Assembly (NCBI GenBank): GCA_947493325.1
Contig: CANLQI010000001.1
Span: 1,852,978 to 1,916,977, forward strand
Length of the DNA: 64,000 bases
Source: an uncultured Sphingomonadaceae bacterium
Lineage (GTDB): Bacteria > Pseudomonadota > Alphaproteobacteria > Sphingomonadales > Sphingomonadaceae
Direction of reading: 5' to 3'
Below the pieces are notes generated by a model. It was not told the origin of the DNA and made no database searches. It saw only the letters and a list, made by a program, of their open reading frames with translations. Both the position numbers and the translations under genes were made by a program. Shown here in pieces: positions 29,463 through 39,225 of this stretch (position 1 is the first letter of the stretch; every line of letters begins with the position of its first letter).

Positions 29463-30569
29463 CTAAAACACCACCACGCTGCGGATGCTTTCCCCTGCAT
29501 GCATCAGGTCAAATGCCTTATTAATCTCTTCAAGTTTCAGTACATGGGTAATCATCGGATCAATTTCGATCTTGCCATCCATATACCAATCAACAATTTT
29601 TGGAACGTCCGTGCGTCCTTTTGCGCCGCCGAATGCAGTGCCGCGCCAATTGCGGCCCGTTACCAGCTGGAATGGCCGCGTCGCGATTTCTTTTCCCGCC
29701 TCGGCCACACCGATGATAATGGAGGTGCCCCAGCCTTTGTGACAGCATTCCAGCGCATCGCGCATCACATCGGTATTGCCGGTGCAGTCAAAACTGTAAT
29801 CGGCGCCGCCATCAAGCATCTCGACAACCGCTTTCACAATGTCACCATCCACTTTTGGATTAAGGAAATCGGTCATTCCGAATTTGCGGCCCCATTCCGC
29901 CTTGCCCGAATTGACATCCACGCCGACAATCCGGTCTGCACCGGCCATTTTCGCGCCCTGAATTACATTCAGGCCTATGCCGCCCAGCCCGAATACCACA
30001 ACATTATCGCCCGGTTTGACCTGCGCGGTATTAACGACCGCGCCGACCCCGGTTGTCACGCCGCAACCGACATAGCAGCTGGTCTGAAACGGCGCATCCT
30101 TGCGGATTTTCGCCACTGCAATTTCCGGCAATACGGTGAAGTTTGAGAAGGTCGAACAGCCCATATAATGATAAATGGCCTCGCCCTTATAGCTGAAACG
30201 GCTGGTGCCGTCGGGCATCACCCCGCGCCCCTGTGTTTCGCGAATGGCGCTGCATAAATTGGTCTTGCCGCTCAGGCACATTTTACACTGCCGGCACTCG
30301 GGCGTGTACAGCGGGATCACATGGTCGCCAGACACGACAGAAGTCACCCCCGCCCCCACTTCACGCACTATGCCTGCGCCTTCGTGACCCAGTACAGACG
30401 GAAACTTACCCTCGCTGTCCAAACCGTCCAGCGTATAGGCATCGGTATGGCAAATACCCGTTGCCATAATCTCGACCAGCACCTCCCCCGCTTTTGGCCC
30501 TTCCAGATCCAGTTCGACAATTTCCAGCGGTTGCTTCGCTTCAAATGCAACGGCAGCGCGTGTTTTCAT
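29463..30569 (-). CDS. frmA: S-(hydroxymethyl)glutathione dehydrogenase / class III alcohol dehydrogenase
   Basis: [68 protein letters not shown]. Confidence 0.97.
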   Translation of the reverse strand: MKTRAAVAFEAKQPLEIVELDLEGPKAGEVLVEIMATGICHTDAYTLDGLDSEGKFPSVLGHEGAGIVREVGAGVTSVVSGDHVIPLYTPECRQCKMCLSGKTNLCSAIRETQGRGVMPDGTSRFSYKGEAIYHYMGCSTFSNFTVLPEIAVAKIRKDAPFQTSCYVGCGVTTGVGAVVNTAQVKPGDNVVVFGLGGIGLNVIQGAKMAGADRIVGVDVNSGKAEWGRKFGMTDFLNPKVDGDIVKAVVEMLDGGADYSFDCTGNTDVMRDALECCHKGWGTSIIIGVAEAGKEIATRPFQLVTGRNWRGTAFGGAKGRTDVPKIVDWYMDGKIEIDPMITHVLKLEEINKAFDLMHAGESIRSVVVF

Positions 30570-30717
30570 GGGGAATAACCTTTCGTAGATTTGGAACCAT
30601 TCATATCAGCGGCATGGTTTTTGTCGAATATATTATTCGCCTTGTGCACACATGCTTGACTCCGGCGCGTCATGCCTATTCACTCATGCCCGGCAAATAT
30701 TTGGCAAGGGGAATATC

Positions 30718-32118
30718 ATGCAGCTCAACAGACGCAATTTCATCAAAAAGGCGCAGGCCGCAGGTATTTTTTACGCTTCTTTGTCACTGAGCGGCAGCGC
30801 GCTGGCATTTGAAAAGACAGATAAACATCCGCTCATGCCCGATCCGGGTGGCATATTGGACCTGCCAGAAGGTTTTACTTATCGCCTGATATCCAGGGCA
30901 GGCGACAAAATGTCCGACGGTTTTTTTCGACCTGGCCGCGCAGATGGCATGGCCTGCTTCCCGCACCCAGATGATGCGGGTAAATGCATATTGATGCGCA
31001 ACCATGAAAACTGGCCCGATACGAAAAGCGGAAGTCCTTTTGGCGATAATGATGAATTGCTGGGCCAGCTTCCCAAGGGTAAATTATATGATACCAAAAC
31101 CACCGGACGCCCATTTTTTGGCAGCGTGACAAAACTGGTCTATGACCTTGAGAAAAAGGAAATGGTCGAGGATTTTCTTGTTCTTACCGGTACGGCGGCC
31201 AATTGCGCGGGCGGGCCGACACCATGGGGCTCATGGCTGAGCTGCGAGGAATCCGCACTTGTCCCGTCAGATGGCGCGAACAAACACCATGGCTTTGTAT
31301 TTGAAGTTCCCGCCTCCGCCACCGGTCCGGTCGATCCGAAACCGATTACTGCGATGGGCCGGTTCGTCCACGAAGCCGCTGCTGTCGATCCGCAAACCGG
31401 TATTGTTTACATGACAGAGGACAACCGCAGGGGGCTTTTTTACCGCTATATCCCCGATGTGCCGGGTGAACTGCATAGGGGCGGCAAGTTGCAGGCACTC
31501 GCCATCAAGGGCCGCCCGTCGGCGGTCACCAATAACTGGCCGAAAGACTGGGGCGGGCCAGGTCCGGATATGTATAAAGCCGGTGACGAATTCGAAACCA
31601 GCTGGATCGATATGGAAGATGCCGCCAACTATGAACTGCCGGGCGATGAACTCGCCAAACGCGGACATGCTGCCGGCGCAGCGCAATTCTGCCGCGGGGA
31701 AGGCATGGACTATGCCCTGCGCGCCGATGGCAAAACCGGTGATATTTATTTCACCTGCACACAGGGCGGTACCATGGGCACGGGGCAGGTATGGCGCTAC
31801 ACACCTGGTGCGGCTTCGGGCGGCATGCTGACACTCGTGTATGAATCGCCGGGCGCCGACACGCTCGACATGTGTGATAATATGGTGGCCGCGCCATGGG
31901 GTGACCTTATCCTGTGCGAAGACGGCCGCGGTGACCAGTATCTGCGCGGGCTTACGCCAGAGGGGCAGATTTACGAGATCGCCCGGAACGCACATACGGA
32001 AAAAAGCGAATTTTGCGGGGCATGTTTCTCGCCCGACGGGAAAGTGATGTTCGTCAATATTCAGGAACCGGGCTTCACACTCGCGATTGAGGGACCATGG
32101 GAAAGATTGAAAAGCTGA
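30718..32118 (+). CDS. PhoX-like (DUF839) phosphatase/phosphoesterase family protein
   Basis: N-terminal MQLNRRNFIKKAQAAGIF Tat-like; MRNHENW; GGPTPWGSWLSCEES; NMVAAPWGDLILCEDG. Confidence 0.88.
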   Translation: MQLNRRNFIKKAQAAGIFYASLSLSGSALAFEKTDKHPLMPDPGGILDLPEGFTYRLISRAGDKMSDGFFRPGRADGMACFPHPDDAGKCILMRNHENWPDTKSGSPFGDNDELLGQLPKGKLYDTKTTGRPFFGSVTKLVYDLEKKEMVEDFLVLTGTAANCAGGPTPWGSWLSCEESALVPSDGANKHHGFVFEVPASATGPVDPKPITAMGRFVHEAAAVDPQTGIVYMTEDNRRGLFYRYIPDVPGELHRGGKLQALAIKGRPSAVTNNWPKDWGGPGPDMYKAGDEFETSWIDMEDAANYELPGDELAKRGHAAGAAQFCRGEGMDYALRADGKTGDIYFTCTQGGTMGTGQVWRYTPGAASGGMLTLVYESPGADTLDMCDNMVAAPWGDLILCEDGRGDQYLRGLTPEGQIYEIARNAHTEKSEFCGACFSPDGKVMFVNIQEPGFTLAIEGPWERLKS

Positions 32119-32142
32119 CCACAGCGATATGGCCAGATCAAA

Positions 32143-32685
32143 TTATCCATTCAGCCACTTTCCCGGCTCCACACCCTCAAGGCTCCAGTCGCCGACACGC
32201 CATCGCACCAGCCGCAGTGTCGGATGACTGATCGCCGCTGTCATACGGCGCACCTGCCGGTTGCGGCCTTCGCAGATGGTGAGTTTCAGCCAGCAATCGG
32301 GCACGGTCTTGCGAAACCGCACCGGCGGGTCACGGTCCCATAAATCGGGTGCATCAATCCGTTCCACCTCGGCAGGCCGTGTCCATCCGTCCTTTAATTC
32401 AATGCCGCGGCGTAGTTTGGAAAGCGCACTTTCCCCGGCATCCCCTTCAACCTGCACCAGATAGGTTTTGGGCATTTTAAATTTAGGATCGGCAATCCGC
32501 GCCTGTAATTTGCCATTGTCCGTCAGCAGTAAAAGCCCTTCGCTATCACGGTCCAGCCGCCCTGCAGGATACACGCCAGGTACATCAATATAATCGGAGA
32601 GGGTTGCACGCGCCATTTGCGTGCCGCGATCAGTGAATTGCGAAAGCACGCCATATGGCTTGTTAAACAGGATCAACTGCGGCAT
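32143..32685 (-). CDS. rluE: 23S rRNA pseudouridine synthase (RluE-type)
   Basis: LILFNKPYGVLSQFT; PAGRLDRDSEGLLLLTDNGKL; ICEGRNRQVRRMTAAISHPTLRLVR. Confidence 0.9.
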   Translation of the reverse strand: MPQLILFNKPYGVLSQFTDRGTQMARATLSDYIDVPGVYPAGRLDRDSEGLLLLTDNGKLQARIADPKFKMPKTYLVQVEGDAGESALSKLRRGIELKDGWTRPAEVERIDAPDLWDRDPPVRFRKTVPDCWLKLTICEGRNRQVRRMTAAISHPTLRLVRWRVGDWSLEGVEPGKWLNG

Positions 32686-32768
32686 TGCTGTCTCATCTTT
32701 CGTTCTGTCATGTGTCTAACCTGACGATGCCAAATAGCAGGCGAACCATATTTTCCGGGCCACCATAT

Positions 32769-33920
32769 ATGCAATTGCAGAATTTTGATATTGATGTTTT
32801 CCTGCGCGCACACTGGCAGAAAAAACCGCTATTGATCAAAAACGCATGGCCGGCATGGGACAATCCGATAGAGCCTGATGAACTTGCCGGACTGGCATGC
32901 GAGCCGCAGATTGAATCGCGGCTGATCGCACAGGCGGGTGCGACATGGAGCGTTGAGAACGGTCCCCTGCCCGAAGCGCGTTTTGGCGAGCTTGGCACAA
33001 AAGACTGGACCCTGCTGGTGCAGGCCGCCGATCATTATGTACCGGAAGTTGCCGCGCTGATTGAACCGTTTAGCTTTATCCCCAACTGGCGCATTGACGA
33101 CGTGATGGTCAGCTATGCCGCAGATGGCGGCGGTGTGGGACCGCATTTCGACCAATATGACGTGTTCCTGATACAGGGGCTGGGCAAGCGTAAGTGGCAG
33201 ATTGGCGCAATGTGCAATTCGGACACGCCCATGTTGCCAGGCAGCGACTTGCGGCAGCTTGCCGAATTTGAGCCGACAGATGAGTGGGTGTTGGAGCCGG
33301 GCGACATATTATATGTGCCGCCGCGCATCGCGCATAACGGCACCGCGATAGGCGATGATTGCATGACCTATTCCGTCGGTTTTCGCGCGCCATCACGCGC
33401 TGAACTGATTGCCGATTATTGCGACGATATGCTGGAGCATCTGGACGAGGATGACCGTTACGGCGACCCAGATCTAAAGCTGCAAAGCAATCCGGGCGAG
33501 ATACCCGCATCAGCGATAGACAGGCTGCACAAGATGCTCACCGACACAATGCGCGACCGGGCCGCTTTTGCGCGTTGGTTTGGCGGGTATAACAGCACCC
33601 GCAAATATCCCGATATGGAATGGACACCGCAAGAGCCCATGCCACAGCGCGATATCGTCGCCGCTCTTTCCGGCGGTGCGCCCTTATACCGCAACCCGGC
33701 CAGCCGTTTTTCTTTTATCCGGCATGGCAATACTTCATTGTCTCTATTCGTGGATGGCGATCATTTTGACTGTAGCGGGGATATGGTTTTATTCGCCGAA
33801 GAAATATGTTCTCGTAACACCATGCATTTGAGTTCAGAAATGTTGCAGTCAGAAGCTGTAACCGCATTGATAGCAAAGCTGTATAACAAAGGCAGTGTGG
33901 AGTTCGGACATGACAGTTGA
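32769..33920 (+). CDS. ycfD: JmjC/cupin ribosomal protein arginine hydroxylase (YcfD/RoxA-like)
   Basis: Start MQLQNFDIDVFLRAHWQKKPLLIKNAWP; GGGVGPHFDQYDVFLIQGLGKRKWQIG (HxD); GDILYVPPRIAHNGTAIGDDCMTYSVGFRAPS. Confidence 0.92.
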   Translation: MQLQNFDIDVFLRAHWQKKPLLIKNAWPAWDNPIEPDELAGLACEPQIESRLIAQAGATWSVENGPLPEARFGELGTKDWTLLVQAADHYVPEVAALIEPFSFIPNWRIDDVMVSYAADGGGVGPHFDQYDVFLIQGLGKRKWQIGAMCNSDTPMLPGSDLRQLAEFEPTDEWVLEPGDILYVPPRIAHNGTAIGDDCMTYSVGFRAPSRAELIADYCDDMLEHLDEDDRYGDPDLKLQSNPGEIPASAIDRLHKMLTDTMRDRAAFARWFGGYNSTRKYPDMEWTPQEPMPQRDIVAALSGGAPLYRNPASRFSFIRHGNTSLSLFVDGDHFDCSGDMVLFAEEICSRNTMHLSSEMLQSEAVTALIAKLYNKGSVEFGHDS

Positions 33921-34028
33921 AGGATATGCAGCAATTTGCGCGCAGATGCGCGCGGTTGGATGCCATAACTTGATGTAACGCGCCATTTGTTGCACTATCT
34001 GCCCAATGTTTCTGCGGGAGAAAGTGTC

Positions 34029-34811
34029 ATGAGCACAGGGCAGCAAGCGCAAATCGCACCGGGTGCCGTTGCGAGCGATCTCAAGTTAAGTGACTTGCGC
34101 GCCGCTCTTGCGGCCGGCTGGAGTGATTTTAAGGCAAACCCTGTATTCGGGCTGTTTTTCGCGGCGATCTATGTGATTGCAGGCATATTTTTCTATTTCG
34201 CGCTTTTTGAACGCGGAGAGATCGTATGGCTGATCCCCGCTGCGGCCGGTTTCCCTCTTCTCGCACCATTTGTGGCCGTGGGGCTGTATGAAGTCAGCCG
34301 CCGCCGCGAAGCCGGCCTGCCGATGAGCTGGCGCGCGACCCTGGGGGCGATGCGCGGGCACGGCGACGAACAGATACTGAGCATGGGTGTTATTCTTTTC
34401 GTCGCCTTCGCATTCTGGCTCATGATCGCACACGGCATTTTCGCGGTTTTCATGGCAGAGGCAGGCGCAGGATCAGAATCGCTGGAGATGTTCCGTACCC
34501 CCGCAGGCATAATAATGCTGCTGGTCGGCAGTGTCGTGGGCGCGCTGATAGCCCTCGCCTTTTATGCAATCACGGTCATCAGCCTACCGATGCTGGTCGA
34601 CCGCGAAGTCGATTTTATCACCGCCATCATCGTGAGCCTCGCCGCGGTGCGGTCGAACAAATTCGTTATGCTGGCCTGGGCAGCGATTATAGCAATTACG
34701 CTCTTCGCCGCGATGCTCCCGCTATTTTTAGGGCTGTTCATCGCGCTCCCGGTATTGGGACATGCAACCTGGCATTTGTATCGCCGCGTGGTGGGTGAGA
34801 ATGACTCATAG
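34029..34811 (+). CDS. DUF2189 domain-containing membrane protein
   Basis: GWSDFKANPVFGLFFAAIYVIAGI; YEVSRRREAGLPMSWRATLGA; multiple TM segments. Confidence 0.88.
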   Translation: MSTGQQAQIAPGAVASDLKLSDLRAALAAGWSDFKANPVFGLFFAAIYVIAGIFFYFALFERGEIVWLIPAAAGFPLLAPFVAVGLYEVSRRREAGLPMSWRATLGAMRGHGDEQILSMGVILFVAFAFWLMIAHGIFAVFMAEAGAGSESLEMFRTPAGIIMLLVGSVVGALIALAFYAITVISLPMLVDREVDFITAIIVSLAAVRSNKFVMLAWAAIIAITLFAAMLPLFLGLFIALPVLGHATWHLYRRVVGENDS

Positions 34812-34836
34812 ATTAATACGGGCAAACATCCGGCAG

Positions 34837-35304
34837 CTATCGCTTCACCGGCACCGCGGTTTCATATTTGATCCGTTCCATCGCAAAACTGGCGGAGACA
34901 TCCGATAGCGGCGCGGCGGCGATCAGTTTTTTGTAGACGCGGTCATAATCGGCCACATCGCGAACCATGATTTTGAGCAGATAGTCGACATCGCCGGCCA
35001 GGCGATAGAATTCGGTGACTTCATCGATGGCTGCGGCGGCGCGGGCGAATTTATCAAGCCATGCCTGGCTATGGTCGTTGGTCTTGACTGCGACCATCAC
35101 CGTCATGGCAATGCCCAGTTTTTCCGGATTAACAATCGCCACACGCCGCGTGATGACACCGCTTTCCTCCAACCGCTTTATCCGCCGCCAGCAGGCATTG
35201 GTGGAAAGGCTGAGCTTTTCGGCCAGCTTCTCCAGCGATAGGGAGGCATCGGCCTGCAAAGCCTTTAGGATATTACGGTCATTTTCATCAATATTTTCTA
35301 TCAT
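34837..35304 (-). CDS. Lrp/AsnC family transcriptional regulator
   Basis: IDENDRNILKALQADASLSLEKLAEKLSLSTNACWRRIKRLEESGVITRRVAIVNPEKLG; C-terminal RAM domain. Confidence 0.96.
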   Translation of the reverse strand: MIENIDENDRNILKALQADASLSLEKLAEKLSLSTNACWRRIKRLEESGVITRRVAIVNPEKLGIAMTVMVAVKTNDHSQAWLDKFARAAAAIDEVTEFYRLAGDVDYLLKIMVRDVADYDRVYKKLIAAAPLSDVSASFAMERIKYETAVPVKR

Positions 35305-35350
35305 TAGGAATATGTATCAAAATATTTTCTGTTTTTCCAGGAAATATCTC

Positions 35351-35390
35351 AATTTATGATGATGATTTTTGAACCGCGGTATCATAAATT
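35351..35390. promoter_or_regulatory. Perfect 10-bp inverted repeat in the lrp-cysK divergent intergenic region (putative regulator site)
   Basis: aatttatgat (35351-35360) and atcataaatt (35381-35390), 20-bp spacer. Confidence 0.5.
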
Positions 35391-35422
35391 TTGTCATATT
35401 CAATGGGAATAGGAAACTGCAC

Positions 35423-36448
35423 ATGCACGATATGACCGGACGTTATGCCAAATGCCGCGCGGCTGCGCTTGCACCGCTTATTGGCAATACGCCATTGCTG
35501 GCGATATCACTGCGCCACAAGGGCCGCGACCTTACCGTCTATGCCAAGGCAGAGATGTACAATCTATCGGGCAGCATCAAGGACCGCATGGCGCTGTCGA
35601 TCCTGACGGAGGCGCGGGCCAGCGGAATGTTGCAGCCCGGCCAGCCGATTGCCGAAGCAACCAGCGGCAATGCCGGCATCGCAATTGCCGCGCTGGGCCG
35701 CGCCATGGGGCATCCGGTCACTATTTTCATGCCCGACTGGATGAGCGTGGAGCGCCGTCATATCCTGGCCAGCCATGGCGCCACTGTAAAGCTGGTAAGT
35801 AAGGAAGAAGGCGGTTTTCTAGGCTCCATCGCCAATGCCGAGGCGATGGGCCGCGATGACGGTGCATTCCTGCCCTGTCAGTTTTCCAATCCTGGCAATG
35901 TCGCCGCACATTATAACGGCACCGCACCAGAGCTTTGGGCGCAGATGCAGGCGCTCGGTATTGATCTGGCCGGATTTGTAGCCGGCGTCGGCACAGGCGG
36001 GACGGTCATGGGCTGCGGACGCTTTCTGAAAGAGCGCAATGCCTCTATTAAAGTGCATCCCGTGGAGCCAGTGGAATCGCCGACCATGTCGACCGGCCAT
36101 AAAGTTGGACATCACCGAATACAGGGCGTTTCGGACGAGTTTATTCCGGAGATCGTCAAGCTGGACCAGCTTGACGATGTAATGGCGGTGCATGATGGAG
36201 ACAGCATATTGATGGCGCAGAAATTGGCGGGTGAATTTGGCCTGGGCGTCGGCATTTCCAGCGGCGCGAACCTGATCGCCGCGATAGAACTCGCCATGAC
36301 GCTGGACTGCTACAATTGCGCGGTGGCGACCGTATTTGCCGACAGCAATGTGAAATATCTGTCCACCGATCTGTCCCGGCAGGAACCTATGAAAGCGGGC
36401 TATGTTGCACCGGATACTGAATTATTGGATATTGAAACTATTGTGTAA
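35423..36448 (+). CDS. cysK: Cysteine synthase A (PLP-dependent)
   Basis: LIGNTPLLAIS; YNLSGSIKDRMALSIL; ATSGNAGIAIAALGRAMGHPVTIFMPDWMS; VAGVGTGGTVMG. Confidence 0.92.
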   Translation: MHDMTGRYAKCRAAALAPLIGNTPLLAISLRHKGRDLTVYAKAEMYNLSGSIKDRMALSILTEARASGMLQPGQPIAEATSGNAGIAIAALGRAMGHPVTIFMPDWMSVERRHILASHGATVKLVSKEEGGFLGSIANAEAMGRDDGAFLPCQFSNPGNVAAHYNGTAPELWAQMQALGIDLAGFVAGVGTGGTVMGCGRFLKERNASIKVHPVEPVESPTMSTGHKVGHHRIQGVSDEFIPEIVKLDQLDDVMAVHDGDSILMAQKLAGEFGLGVGISSGANLIAAIELAMTLDCYNCAVATVFADSNVKYLSTDLSRQEPMKAGYVAPDTELLDIETIV

Positions 36449-36473
36449 AATGCAATTTTAATAATCACAGTCT

Positions 36474-37586
36474 CTAATCCAGAAGCGCCAGTTGCACCGC
36501 TTCGGTTTCCTGGATCCAGCCGCCCCCCAACACGCGTTCACCCGCATAGAGCACCGCCGCCTGTCCGGGGGCAACGCCATATTCTGCATTTTCAAATACA
36601 AGCTGGCTGCCCTCCATCCGCGCGGGCACCGGTTTGGCGAGGCTGCGTACCTTGGCCTGCAATGGCCCCTGATAGCTTTCGCCGATCCAATTCATGTCGG
36701 AAATCCGCGCAGACCGAATGGCCAGCGCTTCTTTCGGCCCAACAATGACACGCTTTGCTTCGGCTTCAATCCGAATCACATACAGCGGTTCCGGCTGGCC
36801 GCCGATATCAAGGCCTTTGCGCTGACCCACTGTATAGTGGATCAGGCCCTTGTGCCGCCCCATGACGCGGCCATCAATATGTACAATCTCACCATCATCA
36901 TCGGCATCGGGGCGCACCTTGCGGACAATTTTCGCATAATCGCCATCGGGCACAAAGCATATATCTTGGCTGTCGGGCTTGAACGCCACCGCGAGCCCCA
37001 TTTCTTTCGCAATCTCACGCACCTGTGATTTGGGCAGGTCGCCCAGCGGAAAGCGTAGATAATCAATCTGCTTGTCCGTGGTGGCGAACAGGAAATAGCT
37101 TTGGTCACGTGCAGGGTCGAGCGCACGGTGCAGTTCCGCTTTGCCCCCTTCACCCATCACGCGGCGCACATAATGGCCGGTGGCAAGGCAATCAGCCCCC
37201 AGATCGCGTGCCATGGTCAGCAGGTCGGTAAACTTGACGCCCATATTGCACTGGATGCACGGAATGGGCGTGCGGCCCGCCATATATTCATCGGCGAAAT
37301 TTTCGACCACAGAGTCGCGGAAACGGCTTTCATGGTCGAACACATAATGCGCTATGCCCAGTTTATCGGCCACTGCGCGTGCGTCGCGGATATCCTGCCC
37401 TGCGCAGCAGCTGCCGGTGCGGCCGGTTGCCTCACCGTGATCGTAAAGCTGCAGCGTGATACCGATGGTCTCCGCGCCCGTGCGTGCGGCAAGCGCGGCC
37501 ACCACGCTGGAATCGACACCGCCGGACATGGCGACCACGATTCTGCGCGCCTTGATAGGCGATGGGAGCTGAAAATCTGCATTCAT
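36474..37586 (-). CDS. mnmA: tRNA-specific 2-thiouridylase MnmA
   Basis: [20 protein letters not shown]-loop; [53 protein letters not shown]. Start MNADFQLPS at 37586. Confidence 0.97.
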   Translation of the reverse strand: MNADFQLPSPIKARRIVVAMSGGVDSSVVAALAARTGAETIGITLQLYDHGEATGRTGSCCAGQDIRDARAVADKLGIAHYVFDHESRFRDSVVENFADEYMAGRTPIPCIQCNMGVKFTDLLTMARDLGADCLATGHYVRRVMGEGGKAELHRALDPARDQSYFLFATTDKQIDYLRFPLGDLPKSQVREIAKEMGLAVAFKPDSQDICFVPDGDYAKIVRKVRPDADDDGEIVHIDGRVMGRHKGLIHYTVGQRKGLDIGGQPEPLYVIRIEAEAKRVIVGPKEALAIRSARISDMNWIGESYQGPLQAKVRSLAKPVPARMEGSQLVFENAEYGVAPGQAAVLYAGERVLGGGWIQETEAVQLALLD

Positions 37587-37787
37587 GCCGCCGCACTTAA
37601 TGTGTCTCTTGCAAAAATGCCAGTTTTTTACATGCCAGCATTTTGCATGAGTGCACAGCAGCACACTGCGCGTCCTGCCACAAATCAAGCACGCTTATCT
37701 TTATGTGTCATGCCATTTGGCAAAAGCTAATGGACCGTAAACGCCGCCTTTACCAATATTTATCGCGTTGCGTGTAGAAAGCTCTGC

Positions 37788-38213
37788 ATGGATATGAACT
37801 TCCCCCGCAATCGCTCCGACGGCTTGATCTCCAGACATGAATGTCAGGAAGCACAGGAATTTAAAGATGTGACATTGGATCAGGTTGTGCAGCTTTCGGC
37901 AGATGCGCACAAAAAATATGCCCGTCAAAATCAGCCGATATTTGAGAAAGCGCACGATACCTCAATGTCTGTATCAAAGCGTCACATCAATCATTTTGCA
38001 CGTGCACCGCATGTAGATGCGGCCACATATATTATGCCTGCGCCTATCATACCTGCACCCAGGGGAAGTTTCTCCCCGGCGCACAGCAACAGCATAATGC
38101 CAGATTTAGGTAAGCCGTCCGTTAACCTAAGCCGTTCACCGATTGATATCGCTATGCCGGTAGAACGGATTCGGGGCGTAAATGACAATGACGATACGGC
38201 AGACAGAGGATAA
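37788..38213 (+). CDS. Hypothetical protein upstream of sciP (uncertain)
   Basis: 141 aa ORF ending 2 bp before the sciP ATG; no recognised family. Confidence 0.35.
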   Translation: MDMNFPRNRSDGLISRHECQEAQEFKDVTLDQVVQLSADAHKKYARQNQPIFEKAHDTSMSVSKRHINHFARAPHVDAATYIMPAPIIPAPRGSFSPAHSNSIMPDLGKPSVNLSRSPIDIAMPVERIRGVNDNDDTADRG

Positions 38214-38215
38214 AG

Positions 38216-38515
38216 ATGTTAGAAAATCAGGATATTAGACCGGCCTATGTTATTGGCCCGCTCGGCGAGCCACTTGCATTGGAAGATTTGCCACCGGCCA
38301 ACACCAAACGATGGGTTGTGCGCCGCAAAGCGGAAGTCGTGGCTGCTGTAAATGGCGGATTGTTAAGCATTGATGAGGCATGTGCACGTTATGGTCTCAC
38401 GCTGGAAGAATTCGCTTCATGGCAGCGCGCAATCGACCGCAGCGGCATGCCCGGCTTACGGGTCACACGCGTTCAGCTTTATCGCGAATTATATGAACGG
38501 CGGCAAAAATACTGA
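38216..38515 (+). CDS. sciP: DUF1153 / SciP-like CtrA inhibitor
   Basis: AYVIGPLGEPLALEDLPPANTKRWVVRRKAEVVAAVNGGLLSIDEACARYGLTLEEFASWQRAIDRSGMPGLRVTRVQLYR. Confidence 0.92.
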   Translation: MLENQDIRPAYVIGPLGEPLALEDLPPANTKRWVVRRKAEVVAAVNGGLLSIDEACARYGLTLEEFASWQRAIDRSGMPGLRVTRVQLYRELYERRQKY

Positions 38516-38695
38516 CATTCCCATTCTGTTAAAGTCTGGCCATGCGGCTTTTACGCCATAAATGCATATATTTACTGCACTTTTTTTTACAATATTTTGT
38601 GGTTTGTTTTTGCAACCTTATTTGTGCTAGGCCGTTGTCAACATATCCGGCATATAGTTAGGTTATGTGCTTTTAATGAATAACAGGAGGAATTT

Positions 38696-38956
38696 ATGGG
38701 TTGGATCGCAACGATTATAATTGGTGGTATCGCAGGCTGGCTTGCCAGCATGGTTATGGGGCGTGATGCTTCCATGGGTATCTTGCTCAACATAGTTGTG
38801 GGCGTAGTCGGCGGTGTTATCGGCAGCTTTATCGGTACACAGCTCGGCTTTCTTGCACCTGGCGGTGCATGGCTTTCATACCTGATCACCGCATTTATCG
38901 GTGCTATAATATTACTGCTTGTCGCTAACTTGATCCAGCGTGGTCGCGTTCGCTAA
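38696..38956 (+). CDS. GlsB/YeaQ/YmgE family stress-response membrane protein
   Basis: GWIATIIIGGIAGWLASMVMGRDASMGILLNIVVGVVGGVIGSFIG. Confidence 0.93.
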   Translation: MGWIATIIIGGIAGWLASMVMGRDASMGILLNIVVGVVGGVIGSFIGTQLGFLAPGGAWLSYLITAFIGAIILLLVANLIQRGRVR

Positions 38957-38982
38957 GACACACTGAAGCAATTACGGGAAAG

Positions 38983-39011
38983 CCTCCGCTCCAATGGGCG
39001 GGGGTTTTTTT
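38983..39011 (+). terminator. Rho-independent terminator
   Basis: cctccgc...gcgggggttttttt shortly after the GlsB-like stop. Confidence 0.7.
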
Positions 39012-39225
39012 GTGCCCGGCATATGCCACGAACTGCATTTATGTTCGATAAAGCGTGCAAAATGGCGCTTTACCAAATTGCAAAGCACCGCTTAAACGCT
39101 TAATAATGATCCGAAGTGCTGCAATAGGGCTTGCAGCAGGTGCATTATTACACTAATACAGCTGTCGAACTCTTCCATATCTTATGGAATATCCGCAAGC
39201 TTATTGGACCCGGGACGATTACTAT

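Noticed and set aside
29016-30146. 376-aa plus-strand ORF
   Set aside because: Antisense to VOC and frmA genes; His/Ile-rich shadow sequence.
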